NCBI RefSeq assembly: GCF_900103325.1
Contig: NZ_FMXM01000031.1
Location: forward strand, 1 to 48,844
Origin: Mesorhizobium qingshengii
GTDB taxonomy: Bacteria; Pseudomonadota; Alphaproteobacteria; Rhizobiales; Rhizobiaceae
Direction: 5' to 3'
Length of the DNA stretch: 48,844 bases
Below are positions 41,892-48,844 of the stretch, piece by piece. The notes below the pieces were generated by a model that ran no database searches, was not told where the DNA came from, and saw only the letters and a list, made by a program, of their open reading frames with translations. Every line of letters starts with the position of its first letter. Position 1 is the stretch's first letter. Both the position numbers and the translations under genes were made by a program.

Positions 41892-43097
41892 TCATCCGGT
41901 CATCCTCGCCGTCGCGCCGTTCGCCTTGAGCGCCGCCATCAGCATCGGCCCGACAGAGAACTGCCCCGCCGTCGCCTTTTCGGTCAGTACCCGCAAATAG
42001 CCGCCGGCCGAGTTGATGTGCTGCGCCCTTTGCAGGATGCAGGCAATCACGATCGCCGCGATCTCCGGGCCCATTACATGGCAAGCCTCCTCATACGCGG
42101 ACGGCGAAACGCCTAGATATCCCCGCACCTGGGCGGCCGTTATCATGAGGTCGCGCCAATTGCCGATCCCGTCGACGGCGTAGTCGGTAATTTCGGGGCA
42201 AGCCTTCAGCACCATCCCCAGCGGGTATGTTTTCGGCGCCTCCGCGGTCCTCGTTCTGGGCTCGGCCGTCGCCCCGCTTTTCTCTAAAGCAGGTTCAAAT
42301 TCAAAAATAGAGTCGGTATTTGAATCAGATTGCTGCCGCTCGTTTTGAGAGTCATTGCCGCTCGGATTCGTAGATTTCATATGAATTTCCAGCAGCTTAT
42401 CCACTTCGTCATGCAGCGCGGCAAGCTCAGCTACGATCGGTTCGAGCTCGACAATGCAAGCTCGGCGCGGAATTGCCTCTACAACGCCGCGGAAACGCTT
42501 CCACAGGCCTCCCCAGTCGCCCGGGACATCTTCGTCAACGGCCGCTTCGATCAGCTTGTGGATGTCACGGCGGTGCAAGGTGATCCGCTCGCGCATAAGC
42601 CTGAGCGCCCGGTTACCGGCACGAACACATTCAGCCGCGGCCTCGAACTCGCAAGCACGGGCCAGCAGCGGAGCCAGGGAGAAGCCAAATGCTTCCTCGA
42701 TCTCCCCTCCCCGGCCCTTGCGGGCGTAACGCTTGCCGTTCGGGCTATCCCGGCGGACGATCAGCCCACAATCAACAAGAGCCGCCAGGTGCCGCCTGAC
42801 CGTGGGCTCCGGCATTCCGTGCGCCCTAAGCGACAGCTGTGCGTTTGAGGGAAAGACGATGAGGTCGTTTTCCTCACTCAATTCGCTGTCAGGATAGAAT
42901 GATAGCAACGCGTTCAGGACGGCCAGCGCACGATCGCCAATGCCGACGATGCTCTTGCCCTCGCAGAGATTGCGGTAGATCTGCCATTTGTCGACCACCC
43001 TGCCCTTGGGAATTTCACGTGAATCGTTTTGCGCTGCCAGCATGGCAAGCGACATCGGCCGCCGCCCGAAGGGCGTCGTTGCAATACCCGTCTCCAT
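41892..43097 (-). CDS. repC: RepC replication initiator
   Basis: 401 residues from ATG 43097. The RepC pattern is clear: TTPFGRRPMSLAMLAAQNDS near the start, KWQIYRNLCEGKSIVGIGDR, ALAVLNALLSFYPDSELSEE, then a winged-helix region (RAHGMPEPTVRRHLAALVDC, RRDSPNGKRYARKGRGGEIE). The C-terminal LMITAAQVRGYLGVSPSAYE and YLRVLTEKATAGQFSVGPML are also family motifs. RepC is the only protein needed for replication of repABC plasmids and acts within its own gene. Its expression is limited by the antisense RNA in the repB-repC gap. Confidence 0.95.
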   Translation of the reverse strand: METGIATTPFGRRPMSLAMLAAQNDSREIPKGRVVDKWQIYRNLCEGKSIVGIGDRALAVLNALLSFYPDSELSEENDLIVFPSNAQLSLRAHGMPEPTVRRHLAALVDCGLIVRRDSPNGKRYARKGRGGEIEEAFGFSLAPLLARACEFEAAAECVRAGNRALRLMRERITLHRRDIHKLIEAAVDEDVPGDWGGLWKRFRGVVEAIPRRACIVELEPIVAELAALHDEVDKLLEIHMKSTNPSGNDSQNERQQSDSNTDSIFEFEPALEKSGATAEPRTRTAEAPKTYPLGMVLKACPEITDYAVDGIGNWRDLMITAAQVRGYLGVSPSAYEEACHVMGPEIAAIVIACILQRAQHINSAGGYLRVLTEKATAGQFSVGPMLMAALKANGATARMTG

Positions 43098-43155
43098 TTT
43101 CTTTCACCCTCTATCAGGCAAAAGAAATCTGCTCGCCGAAACGACGCCACGACTC

Positions 43156-43244
43156 TTGACAGTGATTCGGGGAAATGCGATTCTCAGCTTGCGACAGACG
43201 AGAAGGGCTTCCGCGACGGTGACGTTCGGGGGCCTTTTTCTTTT
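43156..43244 (+). ncRNA. ctRNA (incA), antisense RNA of the repB-repC interval, with its promoter and terminator
   Basis: On the plus strand TTGACA (43156-43161) is followed after 17 bases by GATTCT (43179-43184), so transcription would start near 43190. A stem GGCTTCCG (43206-43213) with CGGGGGCC (43227-43234), using two G-U pairs, precedes TTTTTCTTTT (43235-43244). The RNA would be about 50 nt, entirely opposite the repC leader, matching the counter-transcribed RNAs of other repABC plasmids, which control repC and incompatibility. Confidence 0.75.
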
Positions 43245-43250
43245 GCGGTT

Positions 43251-44237
43251 TTAGTCTCCTGTTGATGCCTTCTCCGACTTCCTGAACGCCTCATAAAGCT
43301 TGCCCAGATTATCGGAAATCCACGTCCCAAAGCGGCTGCCATCCATCTCCTTCACGGCGATCGTGATGGCCTTGCCTGCCTTCTTGACGCTAACGCTAAC
43401 TGATCTGTCCTCGGGGACCCAGGATTGTGCTTGGGCCTTCACCCCTGCCTTGCGAACCGGCTTCCCCTTCTCATTCAGTGTTGCTAGCAACCTTTCGAAG
43501 CGTTCGTTGCTTTCCAGCTGACCGAATTCTGGGTCGGATAAGATTGCATTAACCATTTCGGATTTCTTGCCGGCAAGCAGGGACAGCTCAACCCACCGCT
43601 CGCGGCCTACAGACGTAGCTGATCCAATCTTGCCGATCACAGATGCGGGAATTCTTGTGGCAACTGAAACCATCTTCGAGACTGCAGCGGCGTTCGAGGC
43701 CAATGCTGACGACATCACATCTCTGTCGTACCCCAAATCCTCGAGGCGTTTTGCGAACATCGCCTTCTCGATGAAACTGAGATTTGCTCGGGCGGAATTC
43801 TCCTGACCCTGGGCAATTACATGGGTCTTGTCGTCGATCTCCTTGACGACCGCCCTCACCTTTCGTCCCAGTTCGCGGGCAACTCGGACCCTGCGATGGC
43901 CAAAGACGATCATGTAGCGGCCGTCTGAGCTCGGATGCGGACGGACAAGTATAGGAGAATCCTGCCCTCTCTCCCGAATCGCTTCCAGCAGCTCTTGATA
44001 TTGTTCAGCATCGTCGCCTATGCGGTCGGAAACGAACGAGCCGTCGACTGCGCTTGGGTCGAGTTCGACGACATGCTCCCCCTCAAGATACGCATCCGCT
44101 TGCTTTGCCAACTCGTTGACCGAGCGGATCATGGATTTTGATGCGCCGCGGATCGGATATGCCGCAGCGGAGGCTAATGAGGCCCCCTCGTCTGTCTCCG
44201 CTTCTACGAGGCCTGCAAGAAGATTCTTACGTGCCAT
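43251..44237 (-). CDS. repB: RepB partition protein (ParB family)
   Basis: 328 residues from ATG 44237, with GGAGG six bases upstream. An N-terminal RepA-interacting region (MARKNLLAGLVEAETDEGAS) precedes ParB boxes I (MIVFGHRRVRVARELG) and II (GQENSARANLSFIEKAMFAK) and an HTH region (ASALASNAAAVSKMVSVATR). RepB binds the parS-like sites found between repA and repB and upstream of repA. The overall length and C-terminal dimerisation segment are normal. Confidence 0.95.
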   Translation of the reverse strand: MARKNLLAGLVEAETDEGASLASAAAYPIRGASKSMIRSVNELAKQADAYLEGEHVVELDPSAVDGSFVSDRIGDDAEQYQELLEAIRERGQDSPILVRPHPSSDGRYMIVFGHRRVRVARELGRKVRAVVKEIDDKTHVIAQGQENSARANLSFIEKAMFAKRLEDLGYDRDVMSSALASNAAAVSKMVSVATRIPASVIGKIGSATSVGRERWVELSLLAGKKSEMVNAILSDPEFGQLESNERFERLLATLNEKGKPVRKAGVKAQAQSWVPEDRSVSVSVKKAGKAITIAVKEMDGSRFGTWISDNLGKLYEAFRKSEKASTGD

Positions 44238-44290
44238 ATTCTACCTCCGATAGCGCGTAGTCCATTGAATACATTTGGCAAATATCCACT

Positions 44291-44306
44291 TTTGTCAGCA
44301 GACAAA
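44291..44306. promoter_or_regulatory. parS-like site between repA and repB
   Basis: TTTGTCAGCAGACAAA, a 16-bp near-palindrome, agrees with the general repABC parS form (GTTnnCnGCnGnnAAC) except that the outermost G/C pair is T/A. A second copy with different middle bases is at 45689-45704. Position directly beyond the repA stop is typical. Confidence 0.75.
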
Positions 44307-44307
44307 G

Positions 44308-45516
44308 TCAGCGCCCCCATGCTTCATGAATCAAAGCTACGATTTCGCCGTTTACGACGTCCAAGGCTTCCATTGCCCGCTCGTATGTGGAACGGGTCAT
44401 CGCATTCTTTTCAACTTCGTAGAGGGTCTGCTTGGTAATCCCCGCATCGGAAATCGCCGTTGATTTCAGCATCTGGTTCTTGAGAATGAATTCGCCGAAC
44501 AGCGTATGCAGGAACGCCACCATCTGCGCTTGGGGCTGATCCGTGGGTTCGAATCGAGTCACAAGATAGCGATACCACTCCAGATTCACCTCCGCACCGG
44601 CCGCCCTGATCGGCTCCAGGATGTTCCCGAGCATCAGCAGAAACTGGCCCATGCTCATAACATCGAGCATCTGCGGATGGATCGTGATCAACACTGACGT
44701 CGCCGCGGTCAGTGCGGTGATCGTCAGGTAGCCAAGCTGCGGCGGACAATCGATAACTATGACATCGTAGCGATCGTCGACCTCCATCAATGCCTTCGAG
44801 ATGCGCGTGAAAAACGCCCTGCCCACATTCGAAGACTTGTCCGTCATTGCCAGAGGTGTGTCGTATTCGAATTCCTGCAGCTCTAGGTTTGCTGGAACGA
44901 TGTCCAAGCCCGGGAAATTCGTCGGCTTGATGATTTCCGAGAGAGGCACCCTCTCATCGTCGTAACGAATCGCGTCGTAAAGCGATTTCGTCTGGTCGAG
45001 TTCAGGTTGGAACCCGTGCAACGAAGACAGCGACGCCTGCGGATCGAGATCGACTGCTAGGACACGGTGCCCGGTAAGCGCAAGATATTGGGCGAGGTGC
45101 GCCGCGGTAGTGGTCTTTCCGCTGCCCCCCTTGAAATTAACAACAGCCAAGATCTGAAGCTTCTCGCTCGGCCGCCGATGGGGAACATACATGCGGGCGT
45201 CGGATCGACCGTACTGGTCGAGATACTGGCGCAGCTCAAGCATCTGTTCAGCGGTGTACGAGCGCCTGCCCGACGTCGAGGTCTCAGGCACCGGTCCCTT
45301 CCCTTCCAGATGCAGTTTCTTCAGATGGCTCTGGGAAACTCCCAGATACGTGGCAACCTCGGCCAGGGAGAACGACCGAAGATTCTTCTTTGCATGGGGA
45401 GGGAAGCGCTGCATCGAAAGCAGGTGCAACTTCTTCGATATCTGGTCGCCCTGATCGAGAATGCTTTTCTCAAACAGCAGCGGGATTTTCGTGGGCAAGG
45501 GCGAACTCACGTTCAT
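44308..45516 (-). CDS. repA: RepA partition ATPase (ParA family)
   Basis: 402 residues from ATG 45516 (MNVSSPLPTKIPLLFEKSIL); a TTG 15 codons upstream is also open but the ATG fits the family start. A MerR-like HTH (RSFSLAEVATYLGVSQSHLK) covers about 47-66. The ParA domain has Walker A KGGSGKTT at 129-136, then AVDLDPQASLSSLHG and VIVIDCPPQLGYLTI. RepA represses the repABC promoter and drives partition with RepB. Confidence 0.95.
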   Translation of the reverse strand: MNVSSPLPTKIPLLFEKSILDQGDQISKKLHLLSMQRFPPHAKKNLRSFSLAEVATYLGVSQSHLKKLHLEGKGPVPETSTSGRRSYTAEQMLELRQYLDQYGRSDARMYVPHRRPSEKLQILAVVNFKGGSGKTTTAAHLAQYLALTGHRVLAVDLDPQASLSSLHGFQPELDQTKSLYDAIRYDDERVPLSEIIKPTNFPGLDIVPANLELQEFEYDTPLAMTDKSSNVGRAFFTRISKALMEVDDRYDVIVIDCPPQLGYLTITALTAATSVLITIHPQMLDVMSMGQFLLMLGNILEPIRAAGAEVNLEWYRYLVTRFEPTDQPQAQMVAFLHTLFGEFILKNQMLKSTAISDAGITKQTLYEVEKNAMTRSTYERAMEALDVVNGEIVALIHEAWGR

Positions 45517-45688
45517 TCGATCGAGACTCTCTAAAAACGATTTTTGACGCGAAAGCGCCAAGCAACCGTCATTATGTCCGATTCGTTCGCTCGGGCAAGA
45601 AATTTAAAGTTAACAAAAGCTTAATGATGTCGGCCCAGTATCACATCATCCGATTCATGGAACTGAATATGCTACACAATTTGTCAAT

Positions 45689-45704
45689 TTTGTCTGCGGA
45701 CAAA
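45689..45704. promoter_or_regulatory. parS-like site upstream of repA
   Basis: TTTGTCTGCGGACAAA, a near-perfect 16-bp palindrome 172 bp upstream of the repA ATG, same consensus as the site at 44291-44306. RepB bound here could both segregate the plasmid and contribute to control of the repABC promoter, which should lie between 45517 and 45690. Confidence 0.75.
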
Positions 45705-46181
45705 TCCGGTTTATCCAAGCGTCAAGGCACCAATCCCTGACTTCCTTTGAGCGACCCGCACCGGTGCCAGAGCCTGATAGGTGAACAAGGACATTCAGCT
45801 TCTGCTCAAACTCGACCGCCCTTCGACCGACGCTGCTAAGCCGCCATGTTCTCCTTCTTCGAAGCTAGCAAGGCTCAGCTGATGGCTCGTCCAAGGAGAA
45901 GGTGCAGCTCTCATCAGCCCGTCGCCATCGCGGCTCTGCAGATAGCCGTCGATTGTCAGGACGGAATGATGATGTCGGACTTGCGCACTCCGGACAAAAA
46001 TGTGAACAGCGCTCATCGCCCAAACCCGTTGAAGCGGGGATCGAGAGACCCGAACAAATGCCAACTCGCGTCTTGGGGAGACCGCTTCGACGAAAGGCCT
46101 ACTCAAGCGATGCCGCCGTAGCTTTTGCTTCCAACCGAAACGCTAGCTAGCAGCGCGTAGCCGCCTCGGGGATAGGGCTTT
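45705..46181. other. Region between repABC and the recombinase gene
   Basis: I see no supported gene in this stretch; open frames on both strands have no motif, start signal or consistent codon pattern. It contains no obvious tRNA, terminator or insertion-sequence end either. It may be decayed sequence. Confidence 0.35.
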
Positions 46182-47312
46182 TCAGAGACCCGACGCCTTG
46201 GTGAGGTTGACGCGGAACCGATCGCGTCGGCGCTGATATTTGCGGGTCATTTCGACCGAGGCGTGGCCGAGTTGCTTTTGTACATAGCGCTCGTCGACCT
46301 CGGCTGAGGAAGCGAGGCCAGCGCGCAACGAATGCCCAGAAAACTTTTGGCCGCGCTCGCCCTCGGAAAGATCCCCGCGCACGCCGGCGGCCAAGGCCGC
46401 CCGTTTGACCAGCCGCGCCACCTCCTGATCGTTGAGCCGCTCGGCTCCCACCGCTTTGCCCTGACCGGTGACGCGGCGAAAGAGGGGGCCATGCGCGATA
46501 CGGGCCAGCTTCAGCCAGGTCTGCAGGGCGACGACCGGGCAGGTGGCGTCGGACGAGCCGCGACCAACTTCGACCTCGCGCCAGCCGGTCTTGCCCCGCA
46601 ACGTCACCAGCACGCCCTTGTCCGGGAAAAACTCAATCCAGCCGCGGCCGTCCTCGGTCTGATCGCGCGCAACATCAAGGCCGACGATTTCGGAGCGGCG
46701 CAAGCCGCCGGTGAAGCCCAAAAGCAGCATGGCGCGGTCGCGCAGACCGCGCAGCGTGCCACGGTCGAGCGTTTCCAGCATGGCGACAAGATCGTCGCGC
46801 AGGATGGCTTCCTTTTGACGGGGAGGGGAGGCGTGTTTGTTGCGGATGCCGGCGAGCACGGTGGCGATATGCCGGTCCTTCCGGTCGAGCGGTTGACCGC
46901 GTTGCGCATAGTTCCAGGTCAGCGACGAGAGGCGGCGCTCGATGGTCGCCACCGACTTCTTGTCCCTTGCCGATCCCGAGGCTTGGGCCGTGATGTAGAG
47001 GCCGACGATCTGTGGGTCTGGCGGCAGCGGATCAAACGACTGGCGCCGGCACCAGGCGCAAAAATGCTTCCAGTCGGCGGCATAGGCGCGACGGGTGTTT
47101 GTCGAGCTCGCCGCCTCGACATAATCACGTGCCCGGTCGGCAAGCTTTTCGAGATGCGCAGGCAGTGAGGCTTGTCGCGAATCCAGGACCTGCGGGGGAG
47201 GGGAGGGGGCCTCATCCGGGCGCCCCATCTCCATGACGACGTCGACAATGTCAGGCAGGTCGTCGGTGTCGATCGCCTCGAGCGGCGTCATGAAATTACG
47301 GGCACTGCCCAT
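46182..47312 (-). CDS. Tyrosine recombinase / site-specific integrase
   Basis: 376 residues from ATG 47312 (MGSARNFMTPLEAIDTDDLP). An N-terminal SAM-like core-binding domain (SSTNTRRAYAADWKHFCAWC) at about 69-150 is followed by the catalytic domain. Active-site residues are Arg in GGLRRSEIVGL (205/206), Lys about 241, H327 and R330 in GHSLRAGLAS, H350 in LGHASVEM and Tyr 359 in TRKYQRR. All are present, so it should be active. On a repABC plasmid it may resolve multimers or mediate integration; no attachment site could be identified. Promoter and leader lie in 47313-47589. Confidence 0.85.
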   Translation of the reverse strand: MGSARNFMTPLEAIDTDDLPDIVDVVMEMGRPDEAPSPPPQVLDSRQASLPAHLEKLADRARDYVEAASSTNTRRAYAADWKHFCAWCRRQSFDPLPPDPQIVGLYITAQASGSARDKKSVATIERRLSSLTWNYAQRGQPLDRKDRHIATVLAGIRNKHASPPRQKEAILRDDLVAMLETLDRGTLRGLRDRAMLLLGFTGGLRRSEIVGLDVARDQTEDGRGWIEFFPDKGVLVTLRGKTGWREVEVGRGSSDATCPVVALQTWLKLARIAHGPLFRRVTGQGKAVGAERLNDQEVARLVKRAALAAGVRGDLSEGERGQKFSGHSLRAGLASSAEVDERYVQKQLGHASVEMTRKYQRRRDRFRVNLTKASGL

Positions 47313-47589
47313 TGGGGGGTCTCGTTCATTGGAATGTCGCAACGTGCGATTCTGAGAGCACAACGTGCGACCAAAGCGCCGGATTGTCCACCGCGAGACG
47401 CTTGAGGAATAGCCCCGAGATTTGCATCCGGTCGCGTACGATGACCGGCTGGGTCCGGCTATCGCATCACTGGGCGACGAGCCATGTCCGATCCCAGAGA
47501 TGACACTCTCAGGGCCCTCTCTCTCCGTGCCGATCTTTGCTTGCATGGTCAACATTCTTTATCTTTCGTTCAACACAGGAGACTCCGGG

Positions 47590-47886
47590 ATGAGCAATCG
47601 TGGCGCGACGGCAGCCGAAAGCGAGGAGCGGATCGCCCACACCCGCAACCTACTGGTGCTTGAGCAGGCGAGGGCGGTCGGCCTTCTTGGCGCGGCCAAG
47701 ACCACACGGCTTTCCGGCAGGGTGCCGTTGGAATTGATCGAGGCGGCTAAGAAGCGCGCGCATGTGACTTCCGACACCGAACTGCTTGAGCTCGCCTTGT
47801 CGCGGCTGGCCTTCGAGGACGATTTTGGCGCCCGGCTCGTGGGCCGCACGGGCAGCGTCCCCGCGGACATCGATCTTGGCATTTGA
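47590..47886 (+). CDS. VapB-like antitoxin-type protein, apparently without toxin
   Basis: 98 residues from ATG 47590, with AGGAG about eight bases upstream (47578-47582). The protein is helical with RLSGRVPLELIEAAKKRAHV, then TSDTELLELALSRLAFEDDF, and the C-terminal GARLVGRTGSVPADIDLGI. That tail resembles antitoxins that precede PIN-domain VapC toxins. No PIN gene follows; 47887-48136 holds only a 71-residue frame without PIN motifs. It may be an orphan left after loss of its toxin, or a regulator. Confidence 0.55.
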   Translation: MSNRGATAAESEERIAHTRNLLVLEQARAVGLLGAAKTTRLSGRVPLELIEAAKKRAHVTSDTELLELALSRLAFEDDFGARLVGRTGSVPADIDLGI

Positions 47887-48111
47887 TCTCATGACCGCAC
47901 TGCGTTCCCTAAAACCACAGCGGCGTATCGCCGGGTGGGAACGGCGACCAGATCACGTCCCGTCCTGGGCAGGGGAGGGCCCCTCACCTTATTGGTCGGC
48001 GCCGGATCAGGGCCTTCCCTGCCCATCGCGAGAAGATCTCAACGATGACGGGCAATTCATCGTCGGCTTCGTCCGCCATAAGTCAGTACGGTTGCGACAC
48101 CATTGAATTCC

Positions 48112-48128
48112 ATAGCACCAAGTGCTAT
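48112..48128. promoter_or_regulatory. Operator-like palindrome before higB
   Basis: ATAGCAC (48112-48118) and GTGCTAT (48122-48128) are exact reverse complements around three bases, eight bases before the toxin ATG. A HigA-type antitoxin would be expected to bind such a site and repress the pair. Confidence 0.65.
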
Positions 48129-48136
48129 CTTTCGTC

Positions 48137-48496
48137 ATGCCCGATCGCATATTTAAGACAGCATGGTTCGCCAAGGCGGCGCGCAAGGCACGGCTTTCGG
48201 ATGCAGCGCTTACGCGGGCAGCCAGGGAGGCCGCTCAGGGCAAGGCGGACGATCTCGGCGGAGGCGTTTTCAAGAAACGGCTCGGTGACAATCGCTTTCG
48301 ATCGATCCTGCTCGCCAGGAGCGGTGAGTTTTGGGTTTACGTCTATCTGTTCGCCAAACAGGACAGGGCGAACATCGATGATGACGAATTGCGTGCGTTT
48401 CGCGAGCTTGCGGCGCTCTACCGGCGCAAATCCACCGCGGATCTGGCCGCGGAATTGAATGCTGGAGCTTTGATGGAGATTGGCGATGGCGATTAG
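48137..48496 (+). CDS. higB: HigB/RelE-type toxin (DUF1044-like)
   Basis: 119 residues from ATG 48137 (MPDRIFKTAWFAKAARKARL). The segment FKKRLGDNRFRSILLARSGE, then FWVYVYLFAKQDRANI and DDDELRAFRELAALYRR, match the HigB-2/RelE-like endoribonuclease family, in which ribosome-dependent mRNA cleavage stops translation. The toxin gene comes before the antitoxin gene, as in HigBA and unlike most type II modules. Overlaps higA by 11 bp. Confidence 0.82.
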   Translation: MPDRIFKTAWFAKAARKARLSDAALTRAAREAAQGKADDLGGGVFKKRLGDNRFRSILLARSGEFWVYVYLFAKQDRANIDDDELRAFRELAALYRRKSTADLAAELNAGALMEIGDGD

Positions 48497-48809
48497 ACGA
48501 AAATTCAAAAGCGACGCCTTCGAGGCGATCCACAGCGCGGTGGAAGGCATGGTGCGCGCCGGCACGGTCGACAAGCAGACCCTGCGCTCCTTCGACGAAG
48601 CCTGCCTGTCCCGGCCGACGATATTCGACGCAAAGAAGATAAAGGCGCTGCGCGAGCGCAATCACGTCAGCCAGCCGGTGTTCGCGCGCTATCTCAACAC
48701 GTCGGAATCGACGGTGCAGAAGTGGGAGACGGGTGCCAAGCGGCCGAGCGGGCTGGCGCTGAAGCTTCTGTCGGTGGTTGAAAAGCACGGTTTGCAGGTG
48801 CTGCAGTAG
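48486..48809 (+). CDS. higA: HigA-type antitoxin, XRE helix-turn-helix
   Basis: 107 residues from ATG 48486 (MAIRRKFKSDAFEAIHSAVE); a TTG two codons earlier is also open. The C-terminal IKALRERNHVSQPVFARYLN and TSESTVQKWETGAKRPSGLA form an XRE-type HTH, as in HigA-2/YgiT-like antitoxins. It should neutralise HigB and bind the palindrome upstream of the toxin gene. The gene ends 35 bp before the window edge. Confidence 0.85.
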   Translation: MAIRRKFKSDAFEAIHSAVEGMVRAGTVDKQTLRSFDEACLSRPTIFDAKKIKALRERNHVSQPVFARYLNTSESTVQKWETGAKRPSGLALKLLSVVEKHGLQVLQ

Positions 48810-48844
48810 GCATTTTAAAAAACGAATGATAATGCAATCTTATC

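Noticed and set aside
41656..42084. Open frame overlapping the repC end on the minus strand
   Set aside because: Out of frame with RepC and without any family motif; the RepC frame explains the coding signal.
45795..46150. Overlapping frames on both strands between repABC and the integrase
   Set aside because: No Shine-Dalgarno, no recognisable motif and mutually exclusive; left as unassigned sequence.
47891..48106. 71-codon frame after the orphan antitoxin, checked as a possible PIN toxin
   Set aside because: It lacks the acidic residues and hydrophobic first strand of PIN domains and looks non-coding.

Overview
The window looks like a large part of a conjugative repABC plasmid, or a closely related mobile replicon, from an alphaproteobacterium of the Rhizobiales/Hyphomicrobiales. 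Four things point there: a RepA-RepB-RepC cassette with an antisense RNA, a Ti/IncP-like relaxase and nic site, a VirB/VirD4 secretion operon, and rhizobial plasmid families (SyrB-like, DUF982, DUF736, DUF1173, DUF932, strawberry-notch helicase). Everything is read from the sequence by eye; family names rest on recalled motifs, not on searches.

Layout. 1-307: edge of an ISAzo13-type transposase. 367-1445: two exported proteins, divergent from the T4SS. 1534-14552: T4SS operon virB1-B2-B3-B4, a second transglycosylase, virB5, a small lipoprotein, virB6-B8-B9-B10-B11 and virD4. 14688-18032: an AAA+ ATPase/subtilase pair resembling IetA-IetS, a plasmid incompatibility and anti-phage module. 18341-20985: relaxase and MobC-like accessory. 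21031-21180: oriT, with a 12-bp inverted repeat, a TATCCTG/CC nic core and a 28-bp tandem array. 21238-22636: repeat-rich control region and a VirC1/VirC2-like pair, closed by a strong terminator.

22753-32585 is a long block on the minus strand: a small unknown gene, DUF736, a SLOG protein, a DUF1778-GNAT toxin-antitoxin pair, DUF2493, a toprim protein and a 1484-residue methyltransferase-helicase of the strawberry-notch type. A DUF1173 gene diverges from it. 34000-41544 carries a SyrB-like regulator, small unknown or broken genes, a large ParB-like protein with DUF932, a DUF982 protein and a cold-shock protein. 41892-45704 is repABC with two parS-like sites and a ctRNA. 46182-48809 holds a tyrosine recombinase, an orphan antitoxin-like gene and a HigBA-type pair.

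How it fits together. If the nic assignment is right, the transferred strand is the + strand starting at 21067. The VirC-like genes and the accessory block would then enter the recipient first, and the T4SS and relaxase last. Nearly all genes between 22.7 and 32.6 kb are on the minus strand, so incoming single-stranded DNA could serve directly as their template. A nested inverted repeat at 23536-23691 sits just upstream of the first two of them. The most interesting reading is a leading region built to act early in the recipient, with a possible single-strand promoter and a DarB-like anti-restriction candidate, alongside the IetAS-like module by the transfer genes.
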